Positions 55,825 to 63,171 of a stretch of DNA of 64,000 nucleotides are shown here, one piece after another. The notes below the pieces were generated by a model. It had not been told where the DNA came from, did no database searches, and saw only the letters and a list, made by a program, of their open reading frames with translations. The position numbers were made by a program, and so were the translations under genes. Numbering within the stretch: the first letter of the stretch is position 1; each line of letters begins with the position of its first letter. The DNA is from Providencia rettgeri (GTDB lineage Bacteria > Pseudomonadota > Gammaproteobacteria > Enterobacterales > Enterobacteriaceae): assembly GCF_013255915.1 (NCBI RefSeq), contig NZ_CP053896.1, forward strand, positions 3,472,001 through 3,536,000, written 5' to 3'.

Positions 55825-56843
55825 TATTTACCTCCTTTTTTCATTAACTGGCTAAATAAATCAGGCGATATATTGAGCTCACCAATTTTTCCAGCATTTT
55901 GTGCCAATGATTCGAATGCCATTGCCATCAGCTGCTCAGGTCCCATTTTAGCCAACGCTAACGCTTTTAAGTTTTCAACGGGTAATTGACTGTAAGCTTT
56001 CATTTTAGATTCAATGGAATAAGCATCTGCATCAGACTGTATACGCTGGTTTTCAACACTAAGCGCAACCAGCTCATTGCGTTTTGCCTCTGCACTTACT
56101 TGTGCAATTAACTCTTCTTGCTCTATTTCGGCTCGCTCTCGCAATATTTTTCGCTCATTATCAAGACGAGCCTCTTCAATTTGTTGTTCTTTGGCCTGAA
56201 CAGATAAATCTGTTTCTAATTCAGCTTCTTTAATTGTTCGTTCTTGTTCTACAGAAAACTTACGTCTTGCATAAATGGCATCATCAGCCTCTTTCAGTAT
56301 AGATTCTCTCGCTTGTGCTTCTAACGCTTTGAGCGTTTCAGGTAATGGTGCGATGGCAGAAATAGAAACATCCAAAATTTCAATTCCCAGTGACTCAATA
56401 ACCGCCTGCTCTGCTAATTGCTGGTTCACCAAAATCACTAATGATTGGCTAATCAATAATGCATCTCGCAATGAAGTAGTTTGTATTTTGGCTTGAATCA
56501 CTGTTTGAGCTGCTCGCACAACTCGGTCACTTAATTTAAGGGGATCTTCAGAAGAATAGCTTTTCCCATCCTTAGATAAATTAAAATTTAAGACGTCCGC
56601 GGTTTTTTCCGGCTGCTTTACCTGAAAAGAAATTTGCCCCTGGATACGTAAACTTTGGAAATCAGACGTTTGTAAATTAAAAATAAATGGGGCTTCTTGG
56701 GCATTTAATGGAAGTGCCGCAATGGAAGTTTTATCGGAGTTATACCAAAAACTGAGCCCCTTACCTTGCTTACGCACTTTCCCATTCACCGATTGAATAA
56801 CAAAAGTTGATGAGTCTGCTTTGAAATATTTAAAGTTAATCAT
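55824..56843 (-). CDS. SPFH/Band 7 domain protein
   Basis: 339 residues. SPFH domain at about 15-190 (GLSFWYNSDKTSIAALPL, QGQISFQVKQPEK, IESLGIEILDVSISAI). A long Glu-rich coiled coil follows (about 190-275, EQERTIKEAELETDLSVQAK) and a flotillin-like C-terminus (KALALAKMGPEQLMAMAFESL). No clear transmembrane helix at the N-terminus, so membrane contact would be peripheral. ATG follows GAGGA. First gene of a two-gene unit divergent from the NUDIX regulator. Confidence 0.87.
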   Translation of the reverse strand: MINFKYFKADSSTFVIQSVNGKVRKQGKGLSFWYNSDKTSIAALPLNAQEAPFIFNLQTSDFQSLRIQGQISFQVKQPEKTADVLNFNLSKDGKSYSSEDPLKLSDRVVRAAQTVIQAKIQTTSLRDALLISQSLVILVNQQLAEQAVIESLGIEILDVSISAIAPLPETLKALEAQARESILKEADDAIYARRKFSVEQERTIKEAELETDLSVQAKEQQIEEARLDNERKILRERAEIEQEELIAQVSAEAKRNELVALSVENQRIQSDADAYSIESKMKAYSQLPVENLKALALAKMGPEQLMAMAFESLAQNAGKIGELNISPDLFSQLMKKGGK

Positions 56844-56861
56844 AGTGGATTCCTCATTATT

Positions 56862-56872
56862 GTCTTTATGAC
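56862..56872. promoter_or_regulatory. Candidate operator 1 (GTC-N5-GAC)
   Basis: TTATTGTCTTTATGACC: inverted GTC/GAC with 5-base spacer, carrying the full half-site TTATTGTC. It lies 19 bases before the SPFH start. Confidence 0.6.
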
Positions 56873-56886
56873 CTTAATTGATTATT

Positions 56887-56897
56887 GTCCTATAGAC
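56887..56897. promoter_or_regulatory. Candidate operator 2 (GTC-N5-GAC)
   Basis: TTATTGTCCTATAGACAC: same half-site TTATTGTC and same spacing as operator 1, starting 25 bases further on. Confidence 0.62.
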
Positions 56898-56919
56898 ACA
56901 AACAAGTCAAGCATTAAAT

Positions 56920-56930
56920 GTCTTAATGAC
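56920..56930. promoter_or_regulatory. Candidate operator 3 (GTC-N5-GAC)
   Basis: TGTCTTAATGACAATAA: same palindrome, with the strong half-site TTATTGTC on the other strand. It lies 65 bases before the regulator start. Confidence 0.62.
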
Positions 56931-56994
56931 AATAACTATTTTTACCTGTATGATTTAACCCTAAACTTCATCTTTAGCGATAAGTGGTAACAAT

Positions 56995-57708
56995 ATGAAT
57001 GAAAAAGAGTTTCTTGCTAGTTATGACAGAAAAGATTATTTATCGCCTTTACTCACTGTCGATGCCGTTTTATTTACTTACCATGAAAACACGTTGAAAG
57101 TATTACTGGTTGAGCGAGCAAGTTTCCCTGAAAAAGGGAAATGGGGCTTACCGGGAGGATTTATTGATGAGCAAAATGATCAAACCTTAGAAGAGACTGT
57201 TTTACGTAAACTAAAAGAAAAAACAGGAGTTATTCCTCCTTATGTTGAGCAACTTTGTACGGAAGGAAACCACCAACGAGACCCTCGCGGCTGGTCTGTC
57301 ACTGTTTGCTACACAGCTCTAATTGCTTACCAAGCCTGCGAAGCCCATATTGATACCGTGGATTCTGTAAAATGGGTTTCTATTGATGAAATTGAACAAC
57401 TGACTCTTGCATTCGACCACCTCAAACTTTATCAACAAGCGAGAGAGCGCCTAAAGCAAAAATCACTCTATTCGATAGTTCCAGGTTTTGCATTACCTGA
57501 CGTTTTTACCTTAGCAGAGCTACAACATGTCCATGAAGTTTTGATTGGTAAGCCTTTACAAAATAAATCGTTTAGGCGCCGACTCGAACAAGCTGATTTG
57601 TTAATTGATACCGGAGAAAAACGCCACGAGCGTGGCCGACCCGCTAATTTGTATCGTTTAAAACCACAATCAGCGGACTACCGTTTTATTCGTAATTTAG
57701 AATTTTAA
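56995..57708 (+). CDS. NrtR-like transcriptional regulator (NUDIX domain plus winged helix)
   Basis: 237 residues. NUDIX-like domain at about 15-150 with KWGLPGGF; the Nudix box (54-79) reads RKLKEK where active hydrolases have RE-x2-EE, so metal-binding Glu residues are lost, as expected for a sensor rather than an enzyme. The C-terminal winged helix (about 155-230) ends GRPANLYRLKP, the NrtR/AraR-type signature. NrtR proteins repress NAD genes and release DNA on binding ADP-ribose. Divergent from the SPFH and NAD-kinase-like genes across three palindromes, which it most likely binds. Confidence 0.88.
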   Translation: MNEKEFLASYDRKDYLSPLLTVDAVLFTYHENTLKVLLVERASFPEKGKWGLPGGFIDEQNDQTLEETVLRKLKEKTGVIPPYVEQLCTEGNHQRDPRGWSVTVCYTALIAYQACEAHIDTVDSVKWVSIDEIEQLTLAFDHLKLYQQARERLKQKSLYSIVPGFALPDVFTLAELQHVHEVLIGKPLQNKSFRRRLEQADLLIDTGEKRHERGRPANLYRLKPQSADYRFIRNLEF

Positions 57709-57716
57709 TCATTGAT

Positions 57717-57745
57717 ATGCCTGATAAACAAATATTATCAGGCAT
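57717..57745. terminator. Hairpin terminator between regulator and lipoprotein genes
   Basis: ATGCCTGATAA / TTATCAGGCAT, perfect 11-bp stem with 7-base loop between convergent genes. The U-run is poor on both sides. Confidence 0.6.
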
Positions 57746-57756
57746 TCCAATGAATG

Positions 57757-58284
57757 CTATTGGCAAATTGCAGGGGTAACAATATAGGTAAAAATGAGTT
57801 TGTTAGACTTATGATAATTATGCGTAATGCCTTCGGGAAACATTTCATGCAAAATATCCATACCTGCATTTTTACCGCAATAGTTGCGATTTAAAATCTC
57901 ACGCATATTTTGCTGCCAGCTATCACCTTCCAATATATTGTCAGGGATCCCTTTGATAGTGTATTGGTAAAATAACATGCCATTTTTAGCAGTCACTTCC
58001 GTCAATAGTGTTACGTCATCAATCAGCATAGGCAATGATTCCGCCATGTCAGATAGAAAAATGCCCCGTAACATCGTTGGGTCATCATCTCCTTTTGCAT
58101 TAAACGCATTGATTTTATCTTCTGTTGAATTAGCTTTTATTTCATCATAACGCTGTTCTATTTTTGAATTTTCTATTGTTCCTGATGGTTCTTTAGTTGT
58201 CGTTTTTTCTTCCACATCAGGGGAGCATCCCGTGATTAATACCGCGCCTAAAAATAATCCAACCACTTTTTTAAACATAGCCAT
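57757..58284 (-). CDS. Putative lipoprotein of unknown function
   Basis: 175 residues. Signal peptide with lipobox ITGC (about residues 17-20). The rest is soluble, with two Cys in NYCGKN and the terminal PAICQ, which may form a disulfide. ATG at 58284 follows AGGTG; a GTG nine bases upstream and an ATG six bases downstream are alternatives. It lies after scsD on the same strand, separated by a terminator. Not recognised. Confidence 0.7.
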   Translation of the reverse strand: MAMFKKVVGLFLGAVLITGCSPDVEEKTTTKEPSGTIENSKIEQRYDEIKANSTEDKINAFNAKGDDDPTMLRGIFLSDMAESLPMLIDDVTLLTEVTAKNGMLFYQYTIKGIPDNILEGDSWQQNMREILNRNYCGKNAGMDILHEMFPEGITHNYHKSNKLIFTYIVTPAICQ

Positions 58285-58351
58285 CCCATTCACCTATTTT
58301 ATTATTTATATAGCCGAATGAGTTTACCATAATGATAAATTAAACTTATAG

Positions 58352-58384
58352 GCAGAAAAGTCCCCTTTTTTAGGTCAAAGGGGA
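58352..58384 (-). terminator. Terminator after scsD
   Basis: TCCCCTTT / AAAGGGGA stem with 8-base loop. On the minus strand it is followed by CTTTTCTG, a short U-rich tract. Starts 11 bases beyond the scsD stop. Confidence 0.65.
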
Positions 58385-58394
58385 TGGTGGAAAG

Positions 58395-58895
58395 TTAAAA
58401 GGATGCCAACCACATACGCATTTTTAGACCATAAGAGCTAGTCCAACCCGATGTAAAGCTAACTAATTCACCGTTATCAATTACCATAAATGTGGGAGTT
58501 GCGCTGACCCCAACCGCATTGGAAAGCTGACCGCTGGTATCGTTAATCACAGGAAACGTTAATTCCTTGTTTTCCATTCCCTTGATTAAGCGAGATGTTT
58601 CACCTGAACGTATCGCGATCGAAATAATTGGCATACCTGATTGGCTTAACTCTGATACCGTTGGCGAAGTCAAATTACATACCCCACACCAAGTTGCCCA
58701 AAAATACACTAGAATCGGTTTTTCTTTACTTAACTCAGCTAATGAAACGCTCTCACCATTCACTAGAGTGTGCTGCTCCAATAATACGGGCGCAAGGGTT
58801 TGTGGTTTGCGCCATAAATCCATCACCGTAAAGGCAATAAATAAAATAATTGCCAAAACAATAATTTCTTTAGACCACTTTTTTATTTTATTCAT
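58395..58895 (-). CDS. scsD: ScsD-like membrane-anchored thioredoxin
   Basis: 166 residues: N-terminal anchor (about 10-27), then a periplasmic thioredoxin domain with ILVYFWATWCGVC (WCGVC active site near 70) and the cis-Pro loop VSATPTFMVID. The length and order fit ScsD of the suppressor-of-copper-sensitivity locus. Separated from scsC by 436 bases that contain two ERIC elements. Confidence 0.85.
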   Translation of the reverse strand: MNKIKKWSKEIIVLAIILFIAFTVMDLWRKPQTLAPVLLEQHTLVNGESVSLAELSKEKPILVYFWATWCGVCNLTSPTVSELSQSGMPIISIAIRSGETSRLIKGMENKELTFPVINDTSGQLSNAVGVSATPTFMVIDNGELVSFTSGWTSSYGLKMRMWLASF

Positions 58896-59002
58896 ATAGT
58901 TACTTACCTATTTGTTATCAAATAGTACAAATCAAAGATGTAAGAAACCAAAACATCCACTTAAAATGAATGCTTTAGCATTTAATTAAATATTTGTTTT
59001 CC

Positions 59003-59074
59003 TATCCTCTAATTCTAGAGTTTGGATTGTTTAATCTTTATCCTCTCATTCTAGAGTTTGGATTATTTAATCTT
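59003..59074. repeat. Two 36-bp direct repeats
   Basis: TATCCTCTAATTCTAGAGTT and 16 more bases, repeated once at 59039 with two changes. The next TATCCTCT (59075) is the left end of an ERIC element, so the unit may derive from an ERIC end. Confidence 0.75.
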
Positions 59075-59198
59075 TATCCTCTAAATAATTCGCGTTGTGG
59101 CTAGGCGGCAAACGAGACTATCGTGGGGTGCATACACAAGTATGTGACCCACGTAGTCGAGAGCAGCCAACAACGCTGCAGCGCGAAGTATGACGAGG
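59075..59198. repeat. ERIC element, scsD-proximal copy
   Basis: TATCCTCTAAATAATTCG start, GGCTAGGCGGCAAACG, core GTGCATACACAAGTATGTGA, end CGCGAAGTATGACGAGG. Confidence 0.92.
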
Positions 59199-59205
59199 CA
59201 CAATC

Positions 59206-59331
59206 TATCCTCTAAATAATTCGTGTTGAGGCTAGGCGGCGAGTGAAACTAAGCCCTAGGAGCATACATAAGTATGTGACTAGGGTTAGTAAGCGAAGCC
59301 AACAACGCCACAGCACGAAGTATGACGAGGA
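59206..59331. repeat. ERIC element abutting the scsC stop codon
   Basis: TATCCTCTAAATAATTCG start, core GGAGCATACATAAGTATGTG, end CACGAAGTATGACGAGGA. It touches the TAA of scsC (59332-59334) in the same way as the ERIC at 24001-24123 touches the ybgI stop. Confidence 0.92.
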
Positions 59332-60063
59332 TTATTTGAGCTTAGCGAGCTGCTCCTTCACTACCGCCTCAAACTGCTGTGCATCAATAGCACCTGGGAT
59401 CATTTCATCACCCACCAATGTTGCTGGGGTACCATTCACACCCAATTTTTCTGCCAATATCATATTGGTACGAATACCATCGCGGCTCTTATCACTCGCT
59501 TTTAGCTTATCGTTGCCAGTGGCTTTGAGAGCATCTTTGATATTTGCATCTGATAGCATGCCCTGTTTTTGCATAAATTTATGGTGTAAAGCTTCAAATG
59601 CTTTCGGGTCTTCTTGCCACAGTGTCATGGTTAACTGAGCTGAATCCATTGAAGTCTGGCCTTTAAATGGTAAGTATTTAATTACCACAGCCACATCATC
59701 AGGGTATTTTTTCACAAGATCCATCAGTTGTGGGTCGAAACGCTTACAGAATGGGCAGTTAAAATCAGTAAAGTTAACCAAAACTAACTTGGCATCTTTT
59801 TTACCGATACGCGGGCTGGTTGGGTCATTGAATAAAGCATCGTGCTCCGCTTTTAACGTTTCTTTCATTTGGGCTTGTTGTTTTTCCCCTTGTTTGGCTT
59901 GCAGGGCAACGATAGCTTCTTCGAGAATTTCTGGGTTTTCAACCAAAGTATCACGCACTAATTTACGCACTTGTGCTTCTTGGTCTGCACTCAAAGGTGC
60001 CGCCTGTGCTACTGATCCAATCATTAGTGACGAAAATAAAACAGCTAAAATTGTTTTTTTCAT
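59332..60063 (-). CDS. scsC: ScsC-like periplasmic disulfide protein (DsbA-fold, long N-terminal region)
   Basis: 243 residues. Signal peptide (about 1-21, AQAAPL), an N-terminal helical region (about 25-75, Gln/Glu-rich), then a DsbA-type thioredoxin fold with NFTDFNCPFCKRFD and the cis-Pro loop NGTPATL. The length equals that of Proteus mirabilis ScsC, whose extra N-terminal region makes it a trimer, whereas Salmonella ScsC is shorter. ATGA overlap with scsB, its likely reductant. Confidence 0.88.
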   Translation of the reverse strand: MKKTILAVLFSSLMIGSVAQAAPLSADQEAQVRKLVRDTLVENPEILEEAIVALQAKQGEKQQAQMKETLKAEHDALFNDPTSPRIGKKDAKLVLVNFTDFNCPFCKRFDPQLMDLVKKYPDDVAVVIKYLPFKGQTSMDSAQLTMTLWQEDPKAFEALHHKFMQKQGMLSDANIKDALKATGNDKLKASDKSRDGIRTNMILAEKLGVNGTPATLVGDEMIPGAIDAQQFEAVVKEQLAKLK

Positions 60064-62132
60064 TTTGTGGCTCCTTTGGCCTGATTCATAACGGATATTA
60101 GCGATTCACGATCAAGTATCGTTGAAAGTACTTCGCCTTCGGCCAAGTTAGGGCCATAGATTTGATTAAATGGAACAGCGACCTGCCCACGTTTTTGTAA
60201 AAATGCCGTAATTTCAGGTGAAGGCTTCGTCCAATCACCACGTAAAGCAACAACATCAGGCTCACTAAGCAGCTGTTGAATATCATCTCTTAGCAATACA
60301 TTGTATTTATTTGCCTTACAGGTTACGCACCATTCCGCGGTAACATCAATAAATACGCGTTTATTATCCGCTAGCGCATCAGCAATTGCCTGTTCAGTTA
60401 GCGGTTGCCAATTCACCGTATCTTTAACGAGAGAGCGGCTACCAGAGTGCTGTTCTTGCGTCATCCAAACAAATCCACCAGCAAAAACAGCGAATAATAT
60501 AAATGGCAAGATAGCTGCTCTTACACCACGTTTTATCGCGATAAAGACCACTAATAACACTAAGAAAATGACAGCAATCGCGGTCGAAGTAGAGACACCA
60601 AAATGCGGAATTAATAAACTAATTAGCCATAAGCTGGAAACTAGCATCATGACTCCAAGTATTGCACGCAATTTGAGCATCCACATACCCGGTTTTGGTA
60701 ACAACCTCGCAATAGCAGGAAAAGCGGCAATTAATAGCCAAGGCAAACTCATTCCGACACCTAATGCCGTGAAGATCAACCACAACTCTTCCATTGGCGC
60801 TGCCAGTGCAAAGGCCACGGCTGTGCCCAAAAATGGTGCAGAACAAGGCGTTGCCAACAATGTCGCGAATACCCCTTGCCAGAAATGACCACTATTGCCA
60901 TGACCACCTGCGGTCGCCAAGCGTGTATTAGCCTTACTGCCAAGGTTGATTTCGAATAAACCAAATAAATTTGCAGTAAATAACGCCGTTACCACCACCA
61001 TAAAGCCGATAAACCACGGGTTTTGGAACTGAATACCCCAGCCAACGGCTTGCTGACCGACCCGCAGTAAGGTCATCAGTAAGGCGAGTAACCAGAAGGA
61101 AACCAAAATCCCTGAAGAAGACAGTAAAAATTGACGACGAATGGTTTTCTGCTCACCTTGCGGAACCATTAAGACTGAGCCCAGTTTCATGGCGAGTACA
61201 GGAAGAACGCATGGCATTAGATTAAGGATCAAGCCACCTAAAAGTGCAAATAACACTACTTGCCATAAAGAAGCACCGCTCACTTTTGACGCTATTGTGC
61301 CAGTAAATGTGCTAACTTGATGGCTAATTTGCTGGGAAATGTCACCATCAGAAACCACAAAAGAAATGGTTTTTCCGGTTAAATCAGGAGACTCGCCCCC
61401 CCAATCATCACCAACATCTATTGTTGCTGTTAAATGTTCTCCTGATGTTTCTATTACAGGTACGCCTAACGCCGCCCCTTCAACCACATCAGTGAAAATG
61501 TTCAGTTGTTCCCACGAGTTCCCTGTATTTTTTTGTAATTCAATGATTAGCTTATCATTAGCAAAACCAACTTTGGTTTGCTCAACTAAACCACTTGATG
61601 GTGGAACCGCACCTTTGGCTTGGTTAAACGCCCAAGTAAAGTCAGCAGGAACAGGTTCTGTTAAATCGAGCTCAAATGGGTAATCGGTTAAAATACAAAC
61701 ATTACTACATGTTGATAATGTTAACGTTCCTGCCAGTTTGTCCAACTTCTCATTACTTGTTACTGTTATCGGGAAAACTACATCGCCCATATAACCTTGA
61801 GTTGAAACACCAGCAACATCAAAGCGCCCTGGTGTTGGCCATTGCCAATCTGTTGATTCGACAGGTGACGACCATACAATTTCAGGCGCTACTCCGCCTT
61901 CGCCTGGTGAGCGCCAATAGGTTTTCCACCCCTCATCAAGTTGCACATCAAGCAAAACTTCAATTTTGCCATTTTCCTGTGCTGAACTTAATAACCTGAC
62001 CTGCGCATGCCGTGGAGTGTTGTCATTCATCCACCCCGTATTCGCAGGTTGCAACCACCCCGTATCTGCAGCGTATAAACTGCTCGAAAATAGTGCAAAA
62101 AATATAAAAAATGAATTAATTAAAAAACGCAT
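60060..62132 (-). CDS. scsB: ScsB, DsbD-like membrane thiol transporter
   Basis: 690 residues. Signal peptide (about 1-21), a large periplasmic N-terminal domain with TCSNVC near 143-148, eight membrane helices carrying NLMPCVLPVLAMKLGS and LATPCSAPFLG, and a C-terminal thioredoxin domain with DVTAEWCVTCKANK. This plan passes electrons from cytoplasmic thioredoxin to periplasmic partners such as ScsC. Longer than DsbD in the N-terminal domain, which fits ScsB. Confidence 0.93.
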   Translation of the reverse strand: MRFLINSFFIFFALFSSSLYAADTGWLQPANTGWMNDNTPRHAQVRLLSSAQENGKIEVLLDVQLDEGWKTYWRSPGEGGVAPEIVWSSPVESTDWQWPTPGRFDVAGVSTQGYMGDVVFPITVTSNEKLDKLAGTLTLSTCSNVCILTDYPFELDLTEPVPADFTWAFNQAKGAVPPSSGLVEQTKVGFANDKLIIELQKNTGNSWEQLNIFTDVVEGAALGVPVIETSGEHLTATIDVGDDWGGESPDLTGKTISFVVSDGDISQQISHQVSTFTGTIASKVSGASLWQVVLFALLGGLILNLMPCVLPVLAMKLGSVLMVPQGEQKTIRRQFLLSSSGILVSFWLLALLMTLLRVGQQAVGWGIQFQNPWFIGFMVVVTALFTANLFGLFEINLGSKANTRLATAGGHGNSGHFWQGVFATLLATPCSAPFLGTAVAFALAAPMEELWLIFTALGVGMSLPWLLIAAFPAIARLLPKPGMWMLKLRAILGVMMLVSSLWLISLLIPHFGVSTSTAIAVIFLVLLVVFIAIKRGVRAAILPFILFAVFAGGFVWMTQEQHSGSRSLVKDTVNWQPLTEQAIADALADNKRVFIDVTAEWCVTCKANKYNVLLRDDIQQLLSEPDVVALRGDWTKPSPEITAFLQKRGQVAVPFNQIYGPNLAEGEVLSTILDRESLISVMNQAKGATK

Positions 62133-62180
62133 TGTTTCCTCCAGAATAAATTACACAAACGAATCCCTATTCGTTGTGTG

Positions 62181-62591
62181 TTAATTCCGAAGATTACAAA
62201 ATTGTAAGTGTCTTCTGACTCTTGGAGGGGCATGCTTCTCTTCATTATTTGCTCTAGATATAAATAGATTAGTACAAAATAAAGTTAGCGCAGCCAAAGT
62301 AAGGAACATAAAGAAGAATGGTTCAAGCACAGCAGGTAACAAAGTCATTAATGACTTGGCGCTAAGTTCACAACTAGAAAGATGTGTACTACTGCTATCA
62401 CCTTGTTTTACTTGTGATTGTTCGATATAGGAAAGGTTAGCTCCAGTATTAATTTGCACTTGAGCTAAGACATCTGGCACAAAAAAATTGGCGAGCAGAC
62501 GCTCTCCGACGGCGCGTTGATTCATACAAATCAATACCATCAGACAGGCGAATATCACTAATCCTTTACCTAATTTTAAATGCCTGTTCAT
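62181..62591 (-). CDS. scsA: ScsA-like membrane protein
   Basis: 136 residues with an N-terminal anchor (about 8-27) and a second helix near 92-112. Two conserved-looking features fit ScsA: a single Cys in SSCELSAKSL and the C-terminal PPRVRRHLQFC. ATG at 62591 is preceded by AAGG. Its place directly before scsB supports the name more than the sequence does. Role in copper tolerance unknown. Confidence 0.6.
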   Translation of the reverse strand: MNRHLKLGKGLVIFACLMVLICMNQRAVGERLLANFFVPDVLAQVQINTGANLSYIEQSQVKQGDSSSTHLSSCELSAKSLMTLLPAVLEPFFFMFLTLAALTLFCTNLFISRANNEEKHAPPRVRRHLQFCNLRN

Positions 62592-62804
62592 GCGCACCTT
62601 GGTATAACTTCCTGAAATAATACTAATTATGCGACTTTGATAACCATAACGATAAAAACCAGTCTTTGATTAATACCGTTACACCGTCTATAAGTTAAAT
62701 AGAGGTTACATCTTACACAGCAAAATATTCCGTACAAGTGTCATCAGCTAACTTTACAAATATTATTCTCTTCCCAATGAACAAAAATGCAGTTCCATCA
62801 AAAC

Positions 62805-62821
62805 TAGGCACGTAAATTGCT
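62805..62821 (+). promoter_or_regulatory. Candidate sigma-54 promoter of gltI
   Basis: TAGGCACGTAAATTGCT against consensus TGGCACG-N4-TTGCW: one mismatch in the first bases. GG (62807) and GC (62819) are exactly 12 bases apart, as required. It lies about 340 bases before the gltI start. Confidence 0.5.
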
Positions 62822-62854
62822 TTATCCAATATATGACATGAAATGAAGATAGAT

Positions 62855-62871
62855 TGCACCTTAACAGTGCG
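62855..62871. promoter_or_regulatory. NtrC-like site
   Basis: TGCACC-TTAAC-AGTGCG against consensus TGCACC-N5-GGTGCA: full left half and GTGC of the right half. It is placed just downstream of the sigma-54 candidate, which is unusual but possible for an enhancer. Confidence 0.35.
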
Positions 62872-63171
62872 TGACTATCAGTTTAGGACAATATTAAGTG
62901 GCAAATCACCATGTTAGTGCGGTAATTCAAAAATTACCCAAATAATATGCGAGACAGCTCCCGAAATTGAAACAATTTGTTTTCATTAATTAACAAATTT
63001 AATTACTTTTTAACAACAATAAAACATATAGCGGATAATCGCGGTATTGTCTAAATCTGCGAAATATTTGCAAACACAACACTACAAAGCCACAGTAATT
63101 CAGGCGTTATCTCGTGATGACCCCTTAAAATTACAACGGGTTTACACCGATGTTCTAAAGGAGTTGTAATT

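Larger units (their letters stand above)
62592..63171. promoter_or_regulatory. scsA-gltI divergent control region
   Basis: About 580 AT-rich bases without a gene. It contains a candidate sigma-54 promoter (62805-62821) and an NtrC-like site (62855-62871), both oriented to serve gltI. No copper-responsive palindrome was seen for scs. Confidence 0.6.

Noticed and set aside
60301-60888. 195-codon open frame antisense to scsB
   Set aside because: Lies opposite the conserved membrane domain of ScsB; composition of a reverse-strand shadow.
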